In this document: positions 1 through 7,797 of the stretch, in pieces
How positions within the stretch are numbered: the stretch's first letter is position 1
Layout: each line of letters begins with the position of its first letter
Source of the DNA: a virus
DNA length: 29,442 nucleotides
Reading direction: 5' to 3' (one strand)
Virus record (IMG/VR): IMGVR_UViG_3300043436_001503
Coordinates: 1-29,442 of that record
Translations under genes and position numbers: made by a program
The notes under the pieces: model-generated
What the model was told of the DNA's origin: nothing
The model's input: only the letters and a program-made list of their open reading frames with translations
The model's database searches: none

Positions 1-111
1 GCACCTGCTTTCAAACTCGAAGGTTGGTCTGGGCACTTTCCGTCCGAAGCCGGGCGGTTTGAGCGCAAACACATCGAAAAGTTGAACGCAGAGCGCAAAG
101 CCAACTCATAA
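1..111 (+). CDS. 3' end of a truncated virion-side gene (last 36 codons)
   Basis: Frame 1 is open from the first base to the TAA at 109-111 and encodes 36 residues ending in KLNAERKANS. The visible tail is basic and hydrophilic. It lies directly before the scaffold and coat genes, where short-tailed phages usually carry the portal protein or a small gene following it, so a portal C-terminus is the best guess. The fragment itself has no motif I recognise. The next start codon lies 2 bases after this stop. Confidence 0.6.
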   Translation, partial: APAFKLEGWSGHFPSEAGRFERKHIEKLNAERKANS

Positions 112-113
112 GC

Positions 114-899
114 ATGAGCGCCGAGTTGAATCTCCTACAACCAGATTGGCAGGAACCCTTTATGTTGATTGACGAAGAACCGAACACGCCCAGCGAAATC
201 GAAGCTGAAGAGACCAAAGCGCCAGAACTTCCGGAGAAATACCGGACTAAAAGTTTGGAGGAGGTCATTCGCATGCACCAAGAGGCTGAAAAGCTGATTG
301 GCAAACAGGCCCAAGAAGTGGGCGAAGTGCGAAAATTAGCCGATGAGCTGCTTAAGCAAAGTCTCAGTTCTAAGCAACAACCGAGTCAGATTGAGGAAGA
401 GCCAGAGGTAGATTTCTTTGAGAATCCCCAGAAGGCTGTTCAAAAGACCGTAGACAAGCATCCCGATGTACTGGCGGCGCGTCAAGCTGCTGCTGAGTTC
501 CGACGGATGCAAACGCAGCAAAAGCTCACGCAAGAGCACCCGGATTACGCTCAGTTGGTTCAAGACCCTGAGTTTGCAGCCTGGGTGAAGGGCTCCCCCG
601 TTCGGGTGGGCCTGTATGCGAAAGCTGATTCTGAGTTTGACTTTGATTCGGCCAATGAACTGCTGTCAACCTACAAACAGATTCGCGGCGTTAAGACTAA
701 GCAGACCGAGGACGCTGGAGAAGCAACTCGCAAGCAAAATCTGAAGACCGCGCAAGTTGATGTGGGTGGATCTGGTGAAAGCTCAAAGCGCGTCTATCGC
801 CGTGCTGACCTTATTCGACTCAGGATGACCGATCCTGGCCGCTACGAATCGCTAAGTGATGAGATCATAAAAGCGTACGCAGAAGGCCGGGTCAAATAA
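114..899 (+). CDS. Putative capsid scaffolding protein
   Basis: A 261-residue, strongly charged protein without Cys. An acidic N-terminal third (about residues 17-45, rich in Glu) is followed by heptad-like, Gln/Glu/Lys-rich stretches (about 45-150) and a basic C-terminus. This composition and the position immediately upstream of the major coat gene are typical of scaffolding proteins, which guide procapsid assembly and are then removed. No catalytic motif is visible, so I call it by position and composition. The start is uncertain: ATG 114 sits 2 bases after the previous stop and has no clear ribosome site, whereas the in-frame ATG at 162 has AGGAA at 151-155 with a 6-base spacer and would give 245 residues starting MLIDEEPN. 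Confidence 0.7.
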   Translation: MSAELNLLQPDWQEPFMLIDEEPNTPSEIEAEETKAPELPEKYRTKSLEEVIRMHQEAEKLIGKQAQEVGEVRKLADELLKQSLSSKQQPSQIEEEPEVDFFENPQKAVQKTVDKHPDVLAARQAAAEFRRMQTQQKLTQEHPDYAQLVQDPEFAAWVKGSPVRVGLYAKADSEFDFDSANELLSTYKQIRGVKTKQTEDAGEATRKQNLKTAQVDVGGSGESSKRVYRRADLIRLRMTDPGRYESLSDEIIKAYAEGRVK

Positions 900-925
900 A
901 CCTTTCTTTTTTGGAGATTTGAACT

Positions 926-1900
926 ATGGCAAACACCGCCTTTTCCCCGACTAATAGCGTTACCGCAACTTCCGCAGCGAACTTCATCCCCGAGATTTGG
1001 AGTGATGAAATTGTTGCTGCCTTTAAGAAGAACCTTGTTCTGGCCAACGTGGTCAAGCGCATGAACTTCAAAGGCAAGAAGGGCGACACCGTTAACATCC
1101 CCTCGCCTGCCCGTGGCAACGCCTCGGCCAAGGTTGCTACCGACGCCGTCACCCTGATCGCTGAGAGCGACACTCTGATCCCGGTTCTGATCAACCGTCA
1201 TTTCGAGTACAGCCGCCTGATCGAAGACATCGTCGAAGTGCAAGCTCTGACCTCGCTGCGTTCTTTCTACACGGAAGACGCCGGTTACGCTCTGGCTCGT
1301 CGTATCGACACCGATCTGGTTCAACTGGGCCGTGCCTTCAACGGTGCTACCGTTGGCACCAACGACTACGCTACCAGCAACACCAGCACCAAGGCTTTCG
1401 TCGGTTCTGATGGCACCACCGCCTACAACAGCACCACCTCGAACGCTGCCGCGCTGACCGATGCTGCGATCCGTCGCACCATCCAGCGTCTGGACGACAA
1501 CGACATCCCGATGGATGGCCGTTTCTTCCTGATCCCTCCGTCTAGCCGTAACACCCTGATGGGTCTGGCCCGCTACACCGAGCAAGCCTTCATCGGCAAC
1601 GGCGATGCGATCCGCAACGGCGAAATCGGTCAACTGTACGGCATGGCCGTCTTCGCCTCGTCCAACGCCGACACCGGCGCTGGCAACTCTGGCGCTGACC
1701 GCATCTGCCTGATGGGCCACCGTGACGCTATGGTGCTGATCGAGCAACTGGGCATCCGTTCGCAGACTCAGTACAAGCAGGAATACCTCGGTACCCTGTT
1801 CACCGCTGACACGCTGTACGGTGTTAAGGCTCTGCGTACCAACGCCACCAGCACCGCTGCTGACGCTTCCGCTGCCTTCGCTCTGGCCGTCCCGGCCTAA
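926..1900 (+). CDS. Major capsid protein
   Basis: 324 residues, starting MANTAFSPTN after GGAG at 912-915. The pattern of an N-terminal IPEIWSDEIV segment, a KGDTVNIPSP stretch near residues 53-62, a long helix with RRIDTDLV near 125-132 and a late IGQLYGMAV segment is typical of P22-like/HK97-fold coat proteins of short-tailed and related phages. It would form the icosahedral shell. The codon choice is strikingly biased to a few preferred codons (GCT/GCC, CGT, CTG, ACC), more so than neighbouring genes, as expected for the most highly expressed virion gene. It follows the scaffold gene and is followed within 6 bases by a strong intrinsic terminator. Family assignment is by remembered sequence character, not by alignment. 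Confidence 0.88.
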   Translation: MANTAFSPTNSVTATSAANFIPEIWSDEIVAAFKKNLVLANVVKRMNFKGKKGDTVNIPSPARGNASAKVATDAVTLIAESDTLIPVLINRHFEYSRLIEDIVEVQALTSLRSFYTEDAGYALARRIDTDLVQLGRAFNGATVGTNDYATSNTSTKAFVGSDGTTAYNSTTSNAAALTDAAIRRTIQRLDDNDIPMDGRFFLIPPSSRNTLMGLARYTEQAFIGNGDAIRNGEIGQLYGMAVFASSNADTGAGNSGADRICLMGHRDAMVLIEQLGIRSQTQYKQEYLGTLFTADTLYGVKALRTNATSTAADASAAFALAVPA

Positions 1901-1906
1901 TGAACT

Positions 1907-1939
1907 GCCCCCCGGCCACAAGCTGGGGGGCGTCTTTTT
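1907..1939 (+). terminator. Rho-independent terminator after the capsid gene
   Basis: GCCCCCCGGC at 1907-1916 pairs with GCTGGGGGGC at 1922-1931 (10 bp including one G-U), with a 5-base loop, and is followed by GTCTTTTT. It lies 6 bases after the capsid stop and probably sets the capsid transcript apart from the downstream genes. Confidence 0.9.
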
Positions 1940-1951
1940 AAGGAGATTGAA

Positions 1952-2275
1952 ATGGCTGCTGCTACCGCTGTTACTTCCCGTCGCGGGAATGACCAATTCC
2001 GGGGCCTGTTCTCGGACACCTGGGAAGTTTCCTGTACCCTCGATGCTGGTGCCGTCTCTGCTGGCGCTACCGACACCGACACGGTAACTGTTCCTGGCGT
2101 TGCTCTGGGCGACATCGTTCTGGGCTTTTCTCATGGCGTCAGCGAAGCTGGTCTGGTCAAACGGGCCTACGTTTCTGCCGCTAACACGGTCACCATCGCG
2201 ACCTACAACCCCACCGCTGGTTCTGTCAATCTGGCAGCTACCACGTTGACTCTGGTTATTGGACGCGCTGTCTAA
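1952..2275 (+). CDS. Putative head decoration or minor structural protein
   Basis: 107 residues, Ala/Thr/Val-rich, with no Cys and few Lys, starting MAAATAVTSR after AGGAG at 1940-1944. The alternating hydrophobic/Thr pattern over residues 25-105 suggests an all-beta fold. It shares the codon bias of the capsid gene, sits between two strong terminators, and so appears to be expressed at a high level with its own transcript end. Small beta proteins directly after the coat gene are often capsid-stabilising (decoration) proteins; this is inference from position and composition, as I do not recognise a named family. Confidence 0.6.
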   Translation: MAAATAVTSRRGNDQFRGLFSDTWEVSCTLDAGAVSAGATDTDTVTVPGVALGDIVLGFSHGVSEAGLVKRAYVSAANTVTIATYNPTAGSVNLAATTLTLVIGRAV

Positions 2276-2278
2276 ACC

Positions 2279-2306
2279 ACAGGGGGCCTAGCGCCCCCTG
2301 TTTTTT
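2279..2306 (+). terminator. Rho-independent terminator
   Basis: ACAGGGGGC at 2279-2287 pairs perfectly with GCCCCCTGT at 2293-2301 (9 bp, 5-base loop CTAGC), followed by a run of six T (2301-2306). It ends the transcript of the 107-residue protein. The T-run is directly followed by the GAGG ribosome site of the next gene. Confidence 0.92.
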
Positions 2307-2316
2307 GAGGATTCAT

Positions 2317-2526
2317 ATGGCTACGTTTCGCTGCCTCCAGAGTGGTAATACGGTGACGTTCACTCTCCAGCACGATATTGATTCCATGCGCGGGCATGGG
2401 GGGTACGTCCGGGTGGACGAAGATCAGCCCCAGGCCCCAGAAGCTGTGCGTACCAACACGCCTTTTACCGCACCGCAACAACCCGTTCGCCCTCGCGGAC
2501 GTCCCCGTAAAGAATTTACCCTTTAA
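2317..2526 (+). CDS. Small protein with C-terminal AT-hook-like motif
   Basis: 69 residues, MATFRCLQSG to KEFTL. ATG 2317 is preferred over an in-frame TTG at 2305 that lies in the terminator T-run, because GAGG at 2307-2310 is 6 bases before the ATG. The first half looks like a compact beta domain (MATFRCLQSGNTVTF, then GGYVRVDE). The C-terminus is Pro/Arg-rich, and its RPRGRPRK is the core of an AT-hook, which in other proteins binds the minor groove of AT-rich DNA. A DNA-binding virion role is possible. The overall family is not recognised. Confidence 0.72.
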   Translation: MATFRCLQSGNTVTFTLQHDIDSMRGHGGYVRVDEDQPQAPEAVRTNTPFTAPQQPVRPRGRPRKEFTL

Positions 2527-2535
2527 GGATTCATC

Positions 2536-2667
2536 ATGTACGGAAAAGCACCCAAAATGGCTAAACCTAAGGCTCCTGCTAAGAAGCCTGCGATGCCGAT
2601 GGCTCCTAAGCTGCCCGTTCGTGGCCAGCGCACCATGACCAACAAGATGACCCGGGGCAAGAAATGA
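2536..2667 (+). CDS. Very small Lys/Pro/Met-rich basic protein (43 aa)
   Basis: ATG 2536, preceded by AAGGA at 2525-2529, gives 43 residues with 10 Lys and 3 Arg and no Asp or Glu. The first half is an Ala/Pro/Lys low-complexity stretch (about residues 4-25). It ends Lys-Lys-stop and its stop overlaps the next ATG as ATGA. It is the first of four consecutive small basic proteins lying before the adaptor gene. It is likely real because of the ribosome site and the exact overlap. Function unknown; nucleic-acid contact is suggested only by the charge. Confidence 0.72.
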   Translation: MYGKAPKMAKPKAPAKKPAMPMAPKLPVRGQRTMTNKMTRGKK

Positions 2668-2822
2668 AGAAGCCCACCAAAGCCGAAAAGAAGATTAGCA
2701 AGGTCATGCGCGAGTACAAGGCCGGTGAGCTTCATTCTGGCAGAGGTGGGCCGGTGGTCAAATCCCAGAAGCAGGCGGTGGCGATTGCGCTGTCGCAGGC
2801 TGGAAAGGCAAAGAAGAAATGA
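2664..2822 (+). CDS. DUF6496-like small basic protein (52 aa)
   Basis: 52 residues with 13 Lys and only 3 Glu. The core KVMREYKAGELHSG, followed by a Gly-rich turn and KQAVAIALSQAG, matches my memory of the DUF6496 family of small phage and bacterial proteins, whose role is not established. ATG 2664 overlaps the previous stop (ATGA), and its own stop overlaps the next ATG in the same way, so translation is probably coupled along the chain. It ends in Lys-Lys-Lys. Confidence 0.82.
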   Translation: MKKPTKAEKKISKVMREYKAGELHSGRGGPVVKSQKQAVAIALSQAGKAKKK

Positions 2823-2971
2823 AACCCGGTCTCTATGCCAGCATCAATGCCAAACGGGCCCGCATCAAAGCTGGCTCTGGCGAGAAGATGAACAAAGTCG
2901 GCTCCAGGGCTGCGCCCACGGATGCGGACTTCAAGAAAGCCGCAAAAACGGCCAAGCCGCGTAAAAAATGA
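2819..2971 (+). CDS. Small basic phage protein (50 aa), conserved hypothetical
   Basis: 50 residues with 11 Lys, 4 Arg and only 3 acidic residues. The pattern MKPGLYASINAKRARI, then AGSGEKM and a late FKKAAKTAK, is one I associate with a widespread small hypothetical phage family found next to head-tail joining genes. It is joined by ATGA overlaps on both sides. No enzymatic motif. Role unknown. Confidence 0.78.
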   Translation: MKPGLYASINAKRARIKAGSGEKMNKVGSRAAPTDADFKKAAKTAKPRKK

Positions 2972-3261
2972 AGACGCCCGCTTGGCAACGCAAAGAAGGA
3001 AAATCCCCTTCTGGCGGCTTGAACGCCAAGGGGCGATCATCCTATAATGCTGCTACCGGGGGCAGTCTAAAAGCCCCGGTGAAGTCGGGCGACAACCCTC
3101 GTAGGGCCTCCTTCTTAGCGCGTATGGGCAATATGCCTGGGCCGGAGTACAAGGATGGCGAGCCGACTCGACTTCTCTTGTCCTTGCAGGCTTGGGGCGC
3201 ATCGTCCAAAGCAGACGCCAAAGCGAAGGCTAAGGCGATCTCGGCAAGGAACAAGAAATGA
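2968..3261 (+). CDS. DUF6321-like basic protein (97 aa)
   Basis: 97 residues. The segments PSGGLNAKGRSSYNAATG, LKAPVKSGDNPRRASFLARM and a C-terminal Ala/Lys-rich helix resemble the DUF6321 family found in phage virion regions (recognised from memory, function not established). It is the last and largest of four consecutive basic proteins linked by ATGA overlaps, and its stop overlaps the start of the adaptor gene, which couples this cassette to head-tail joining genes. The C-terminal 25 residues look like a lysine-rich helix. Confidence 0.82.
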   Translation: MKTPAWQRKEGKSPSGGLNAKGRSSYNAATGGSLKAPVKSGDNPRRASFLARMGNMPGPEYKDGEPTRLLLSLQAWGASSKADAKAKAKAISARNKK

Positions 3262-3902
3262 CCTACCTTGAGATGATCAACGATGTTCTCACGCGACTGC
3301 GTGAGACGCCTGTTTCTACGAACAGTGAAACGACGTATTCGGCGTTGATCGGCAAGTTTGTCAATGATGCCAAGCGCCAAGTTGAAGATGCCTTCAACTG
3401 GAACGTGCTCGACCAAGACGTCTCAATCAGCACGACCTCGGGCACCTATCAATACGCTCTGACTGGCGCTGGCTCTAAGTTCCAGCTCCAAGACGCGATC
3501 AATATCACTTCAAACGTCGGGATGCAAAACATCCCGTTTGCGGTGATGAACCGCCGCCAGAACTTCTCGACGCCCGTAACGGGCATCCCGTATGAGTTCT
3601 GCTTTGATGGCTTTAGCAACGGCGATGCGAAGGTGACGGTGTATCCGCGTCCTGACAACGTCTACAACCTGAAGTTCACGCTGACGATTCCGCAAGCGCC
3701 CTTGAGTTCTGACAGCACTCAAGTGCTGGTGCCTGATGTTCTGGTGGTGCAGAACGCATACGCTCGCGCTCTAGTTGAGCGCGGTGAAGATGGGGGGATG
3801 TCTTCGTCGGAAGCCTATCAGTTGTACCGTTTGATGCTGTCGGACTACATTGCACTTGAAGCTACGCGTTTTCCTGACTACGATGGGTTTGAAGCCGTAT
3901 GA
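3258..3902 (+). CDS. Head-tail adaptor (SU10-type phage adaptor protein)
   Basis: 214 residues. The N-terminus MTYLEMINDVLTRLRET, a FVNDAKRQVEDAFNWNVL helix near residues 34-52 and the late helix LVPDVLVVQNAYARALVERGEDG are typical of the adaptor proteins that bind beneath the portal in short-tailed phages of the SU10/P22-gp4 kind. It would join the portal to the nozzle. It is coupled by ATGA overlaps to both neighbours; the next gene is the probable nozzle, which supports the assignment. Confidence 0.8.
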   Translation: MTYLEMINDVLTRLRETPVSTNSETTYSALIGKFVNDAKRQVEDAFNWNVLDQDVSISTTSGTYQYALTGAGSKFQLQDAINITSNVGMQNIPFAVMNRRQNFSTPVTGIPYEFCFDGFSNGDAKVTVYPRPDNVYNLKFTLTIPQAPLSSDSTQVLVPDVLVVQNAYARALVERGEDGGMSSSEAYQLYRLMLSDYIALEATRFPDYDGFEAV

Positions 3903-5455
3903 GCAAAGCGCTTCAAATTGCCAGCGTTTCAGCCCCAGGATTTTTTGGGCTGAATACTCAGGATTCGCCTTTGGATTTGGCGTCTGGCTTTGCGTTGAAT
4001 GCAACCAACTGCATCATTGATCAGTACGGGCGCATTGGCGCACGAAAAGGATGGAGCAAGGTCAACAGCTCTTCTGGAAACCTTGGCTCAAATGCTGTTG
4101 GAGTAATCCACGAGCTGGTGCAAGTTGACGGCACATTGACCGTTTTATTCGCTGGCAATAACAAGCTGTTCAAGCTCAGCTCTAGCACTGTTTCCGAGCT
4201 GACCTATGGGGGAGGGGGTACAGCCCCAACGATCACCGCAAGCAACTGGTCTTGCGCTTCCCTGAACGGCATCACCTACTTCTTCCAAGAAGGCCACGAT
4301 CCGCTGATCTTTGACCCGGCAGTGAGCACCACGACCTATCGCCGCGTGAGCGAGAAGTCGGGCTATGCTGGCACGGTGCCGTCGGGCAATATCGTGATCT
4401 CGGCCTATGGTCGCCTGTGGGTTGCCGATACGACGACGGACAACACGACGGTATCGTTTTCTGACATTCTGGCAGGCCACATCTGGACTGGTGGAACGTC
4501 TGGCACGCTGGACATTAACCGCGTGTGGCCCAACGGCGCTGACAATATTTCGGGTCTGGCCGCGCACAACAACTTCTTGATCATCTTCGGCTCGCGCCAG
4601 ATTCTGGTGTATTCGGGCGCTACGACGCCTTCGTCGATTACGCTGTACGACACGGTGGGCGGCATTGGCTGCATTGCCCGCGATTCGATTCAGAACACTG
4701 GCAAAGATGTGCTGTTCCTGTCCAACTCGGGCGTTCGTTCGTTTGCCAGGACGATTGTGGAGAAGTCAGCACCGCTGGGTGACTTGTCCAAAAACGTGCG
4801 AACCGACCTGATAAACATCATCAATGGCGAAACGCTGGCGAACGTCAAATCGGTGTACTCTGAGAAGGAAGCCTTCTATCTGCTGACGCTGCCGTCGGTC
4901 AAAGAAGTCTACTGCTTTGACACCCGCGTGCAGTTGCAAGATGGATCTTTCCGCGTCACGACTTGGGACTCTATCGAGCCGTCTTCTCTCCTCTCTCGCC
5001 GAAATGGCGATTTGTTGATCGGGAAGATTGGATATATCGGCTTGTATAGCACCTATTTGGATGATTCAGCGTCTTATAGGATGCTGTATTACACCAACCA
5101 CACGGACATCGGCAGCCAGTCGGTAACATCTATCCTCAAGCGTTTGCGTGTGGTTGTAATTGGTGGAACCAATCAGTATGTCACGGTTAAGTGGGCATTT
5201 GATTTCACTTCAAATTATCAATCGGTAAACGTCTTAATTCCTACCCAAGGAATTTCTGAGTATGGAATTGCCGAATATGGAGCTAATGGCGTTCCTTTAG
5301 CCCAATATTCAAGCGGCATCCTCATACAAGATTTGATGGCTTCGGCATCAGGCAGCGGGAAAGTTGTCCAAACTGGATACGAGGCTACAATTAGCGGATC
5401 TGCGCTGTCGATCCAAAAGATTGAAATCCAATCGAAAGATGGGAAGATGACATGA
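3899..5455 (+). CDS. Putative tail nozzle / stabilisation protein
   Basis: 518 residues starting [10 protein letters not shown]. The early [34 protein letters not shown] and the repeated Gly/Ser/Thr beta-strand pattern through the rest (beta-propeller-like) are typical of the long beta-rich proteins that follow the adaptor in short-tailed phages and form the nozzle (P22 gp10-like, SU10-type). It would close the DNA channel until ejection. Translation is coupled by ATGA to the adaptor gene and to the fibre gene. The third quarter of the gene (about 5000-5455) is visibly more AT-rich than the first half, which may mark a mosaic joint. Confidence 0.75.
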   Translation: MSKALQIASVSAPGFFGLNTQDSPLDLASGFALNATNCIIDQYGRIGARKGWSKVNSSSGNLGSNAVGVIHELVQVDGTLTVLFAGNNKLFKLSSSTVSELTYGGGGTAPTITASNWSCASLNGITYFFQEGHDPLIFDPAVSTTTYRRVSEKSGYAGTVPSGNIVISAYGRLWVADTTTDNTTVSFSDILAGHIWTGGTSGTLDINRVWPNGADNISGLAAHNNFLIIFGSRQILVYSGATTPSSITLYDTVGGIGCIARDSIQNTGKDVLFLSNSGVRSFARTIVEKSAPLGDLSKNVRTDLINIINGETLANVKSVYSEKEAFYLLTLPSVKEVYCFDTRVQLQDGSFRVTTWDSIEPSSLLSRRNGDLLIGKIGYIGLYSTYLDDSASYRMLYYTNHTDIGSQSVTSILKRLRVVVIGGTNQYVTVKWAFDFTSNYQSVNVLIPTQGISEYGIAEYGANGVPLAQYSSGILIQDLMASASGSGKVVQTGYEATISGSALSIQKIEIQSKDGKMT

Positions 5456-6267
5456 GCAATTACACAAAAAGCACCAACTTCGCCACCAAGGATGCATTGT
5501 CGTCTGGCAATCCTTTGAAGATTGTCAAAGGCACGGAGATTGATACCGAATTCAACAACATTGCTACCGCAGTCAACTCGAAGGCTGATGCCGCCAGCGG
5601 GACTCTGACCACGCCCACCATTACCGGCGGCACGATCAACAATACGGTCATTGGTGGAACGACGCCAGCAGCGCTCACGGCGACGACCATCACCGGGACA
5701 ACCATCACCGGGACGGCTCTGACTGCTAGCGCAGACTCTAGTTTCACTTCAACGGGCGCGGTGCTTTTGTCCAAGGGCACGACTGGGCAGCGGCCTGGAA
5801 CTCCTGTTTCGGGTCAGATTCGTTTTAATACGACGAGCACTGAATTTGAGGGCTACAACGGATCTTCCTGGGCTGCTGTTGGCGGCGGCGCTGCTTCTGG
5901 CGGCGGTAGCGACGACATCTTTTATGAGAACTCGCAGACGGTGAATATCGAGTATTCGATTTCAGCCAATAAGAACGCCATGTCGACTGGGCCGATCACG
6001 ATTGCGGCCAGCTTTGAAGGTACAGGCACGATCTCGGGAACCACGCTGACAATCAGCGGAACTACTGGGTCGGGCGTATTGGTGATCGGCTCGATCATCA
6101 GTGGCAGCGGCGTGACTGCTGGCACTATCATTACAGCGTTCGGCACTGGAACCGGAACGACTGGAAGCTACACAGTGACTCCATCACAAACTGTTGCCAG
6201 CCCGGTGACGATCACGACGACTATGGCAGTAACTGTTCCAACCGGCTCGCGCTGGGTCATTCTTTGA
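5452..6267 (+). CDS. Tail fibre protein with repeated beta modules
   Basis: 271 residues. The N-terminal about 45 residues ([20 protein letters not shown]) form the attachment domain seen in many short-tailed phage fibres. They are followed by Thr/Ile/Gly-rich strands including a 15-bp tandem DNA repeat (5686-5715, coding [11 protein letters not shown]), then [20 protein letters not shown], a common fibre module (about residues 113-132). The C-terminal domain begins with [18 protein letters not shown] and ends [12 protein letters not shown]; a Gly/Thr-rich module is inserted between its halves (see findings). It overlaps the nozzle stop by ATGA. Host range is the likely role. Confidence 0.8.
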   Translation: MSNYTKSTNFATKDALSSGNPLKIVKGTEIDTEFNNIATAVNSKADAASGTLTTPTITGGTINNTVIGGTTPAALTATTITGTTITGTALTASADSSFTSTGAVLLSKGTTGQRPGTPVSGQIRFNTTSTEFEGYNGSSWAAVGGGAASGGGSDDIFYENSQTVNIEYSISANKNAMSTGPITIAASFEGTGTISGTTLTISGTTGSGVLVIGSIISGSGVTAGTIITAFGTGTGTTGSYTVTPSQTVASPVTITTTMAVTVPTGSRWVIL

Positions 6268-6277
6268 AAGCACGACT

Positions 6278-6868
6278 ATGGCTTCTCTAGTTTTATCCGG
6301 CGACACCAGCGGCACAATTACGCTTGCAGCCCCTGATGTAGCAGGTAGTACGACACAAACGCTGGTGGCTACTACTGGCATTCTTGCGCCACTCGTCTCT
6401 GGCACAGCGCAGGCATCGACCTCGGGCACCAGCATTGAATTCACTAGCATCCCGTCATGGGTCAAGCGGATTACCGTATTGTTTAGTGGAGTGAGTACGG
6501 ACAGCACCGGCCAGCAGCAAATTCAGCTTGGCGATTCTGGCGGCTACGAAATTACGGACTACGTTGGAACTGGTGCAAACAATGCAACTGGGGCCAGCCC
6601 CGTGGTGACAAATTGCACCACCGGGTTTGCGCTAAACAGTACTTCTGTTGCAGCGCAAACCCAGCAGGGCATCGCCACCATTTGTTTAGTTGGGTCTAAT
6701 ACGTGGGTTTTTTCTTGGGTTGGCGGCAGAAACAATACTGTAGACTTGCGAGGCGCAGGAACTAAAACACTATCGGGCACGTTAACTCAAATTCGTGTTA
6801 TTGGCAGCGCAACAGGTTCGCCGTCTGATAACTTCGACGCTGGAACAATTAACATCCTTTACGAATAA
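6278..6868 (+). CDS. Tail tip / receptor-binding candidate, paralogue A
   Basis: 196 residues, Ser/Thr/Gly-rich and beta-rich, with ATG 6278 ten bases after the fibre stop and only a weak ribosome site. Residues from about 44 onward (QASTSGTSIEFTSIPSWVKR, IQLGDSGG, and the end FDAGTINILYE) closely match the gene at 7797-8330, so the two are paralogues. The first 40 residues (LSGDTSGTITLAAPDVAGST) are a fibre-type module common in marine and freshwater phages. The protein probably sits at or near the fibre tip and contacts the host surface; this is inferred from position, composition and duplication. Confidence 0.72.
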   Translation: MASLVLSGDTSGTITLAAPDVAGSTTQTLVATTGILAPLVSGTAQASTSGTSIEFTSIPSWVKRITVLFSGVSTDSTGQQQIQLGDSGGYEITDYVGTGANNATGASPVVTNCTTGFALNSTSVAAQTQQGIATICLVGSNTWVFSWVGGRNNTVDLRGAGTKTLSGTLTQIRVIGSATGSPSDNFDAGTINILYE

Positions 6869-6877
6869 GAGGTCATC

Positions 6878-7297
6878 ATGGCTGGAACTGTTGTAGCAGA
6901 CACTCTGCAAGCGGCTAGTGCAAGCACCCTGGTGCTTAAAAACGGCGTGGCTAATACGCCTCCGACTATCCAAGATAGCGCAGGCACTCAGGTTGGCACT
7001 TTCTGTCGCGCTTGGGTGAACTTTAACGGTACGGGGGCAATTGCAATCCGCGCCAGCGCAAACGTGTCGAGCATCACGGATAACGGTACTGGCAACTACA
7101 CCGTGAACTTTACGACTGCGATGTCAGATGCAAATTACTCTGTCACTGCGCTGTCGTCTAGAGATGCAAGCACTTCAAACATAATTACGCAGATTGACGG
7201 AACGACTTTTACAAGTTCCGCGTGCCGCCTCCGAACTTTTGACTTGGCCAACGGCGGTCAAGATGCACTGAATGCCTGCGTGTCCGTATTCCGCTAA
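6878..7297 (+). CDS. Tail fibre-type protein
   Basis: 139 residues starting MAGTVVADTLQAAS after AGAGG. The core CRAWVNFNGTGAIAIRASAN, then SSITDNGTGNYTVNFTTAM and DANYSV, is a module I know as very common in phage tail-fibre proteins, often as the C-terminal domain of a longer fibre. Here it is a free-standing gene. It lies in the same operon between tip paralogue A and the chaperone-like pair, 9 to 12 bases from each, with AAGGA before the next start. Confidence 0.8.
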   Translation: MAGTVVADTLQAASASTLVLKNGVANTPPTIQDSAGTQVGTFCRAWVNFNGTGAIAIRASANVSSITDNGTGNYTVNFTTAMSDANYSVTALSSRDASTSNIITQIDGTTFTSSACRLRTFDLANGGQDALNACVSVFR

Positions 7298-7309
7298 TAA
7301 GGATCAACC

Positions 7310-7516
7310 ATGAACTCTCGCATTATTTATCCCACCGACGATGGCGGCGTGGCCGTCATCATACCTGCTGTTGAGTGCGGCCTAACCATTGAACAAATTG
7401 CCGCTAAGAGTGTGCCTGCTGGCAAGCCGTTCAAAATTGTGGATGTGTCTGAGATTCCGTCTGACCGCACATTTCGTGATGCGTGGACTGCTGACTTCAG
7501 CGAGGTGACCGAATGA
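7310..7516 (+). CDS. Small protein of the fibre-assembly region (68 aa)
   Basis: 68 residues, MNSRIIYPTDDGGVAVIIPA to FSEVTE, with AAGGA at 7299-7303 before the ATG. Its sequence style (PTDDGGVAVI, KPFKIVDVSEIPSDRTFRDAW) matches the N-terminal part of small proteins that occur next to fibre genes. In other phages it is often fused to, or followed by, a partner like the next gene. A fibre-assembly chaperone role is a guess from position. It overlaps the next gene (ATGA). Confidence 0.7.
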   Translation: MNSRIIYPTDDGGVAVIIPAVECGLTIEQIAAKSVPAGKPFKIVDVSEIPSDRTFRDAWTADFSEVTE

Positions 7517-7797
7517 TCACAATCAATATTGACAAGGCCAAAGCCATCACCAAAGATCGGCTGCGTGCCGAGCGTGCTCCGCTTCTAGCGGCCCAAGATG
7601 TGGCCTTCCAGCGTGCGCTAGAGGCTGCTGGTGATACGACAGCAATTGTTGCCGAGAAGCAGCGCCTGCGTGATATTACGAATCTGGTCGATGCTTGCAC
7701 GACTTTGGATGAACTGAGGGCATTAAATTGTGCTGCGCCAGTGGTTGATGTTGCTCCAGAGCCAACTCCAGAGCCTACACCTGAAGGAGAAGCATAA
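7513..7797 (+). CDS. Small helical partner protein, chaperone-like (94 aa)
   Basis: 94 residues. Positions 1-70 are strongly helical and charged (KAKAITKDRLRAERAPLLAA, AIVAEKQRLRDITNLVDA). The C-terminus is a Pro/Glu/Thr low-complexity tail (EPTPEPTPEGEA). In related phages this helical segment follows the previous protein, sometimes in one chain; together they look like a split two-part accessory to fibre assembly. Start ATG 7513 overlaps the previous stop, and its TAA overlaps the next ATG (TAATG). Confidence 0.7.
   Translation: MITINIDKAKAITKDRLRAERAPLLAAQDVAFQRALEAAGDTTAIVAEKQRLRDITNLVDACTTLDELRALNCAAPVVDVAPEPTPEPTPEGEA

Noticed and set aside
842-2134. 430-codon minus-strand open frame opposite the capsid gene
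   Set aside because: It is the antisense of the strongly codon-biased capsid gene, has low-complexity Gly/Val/Gln composition, no ribosome site and crosses two genes and a terminator.
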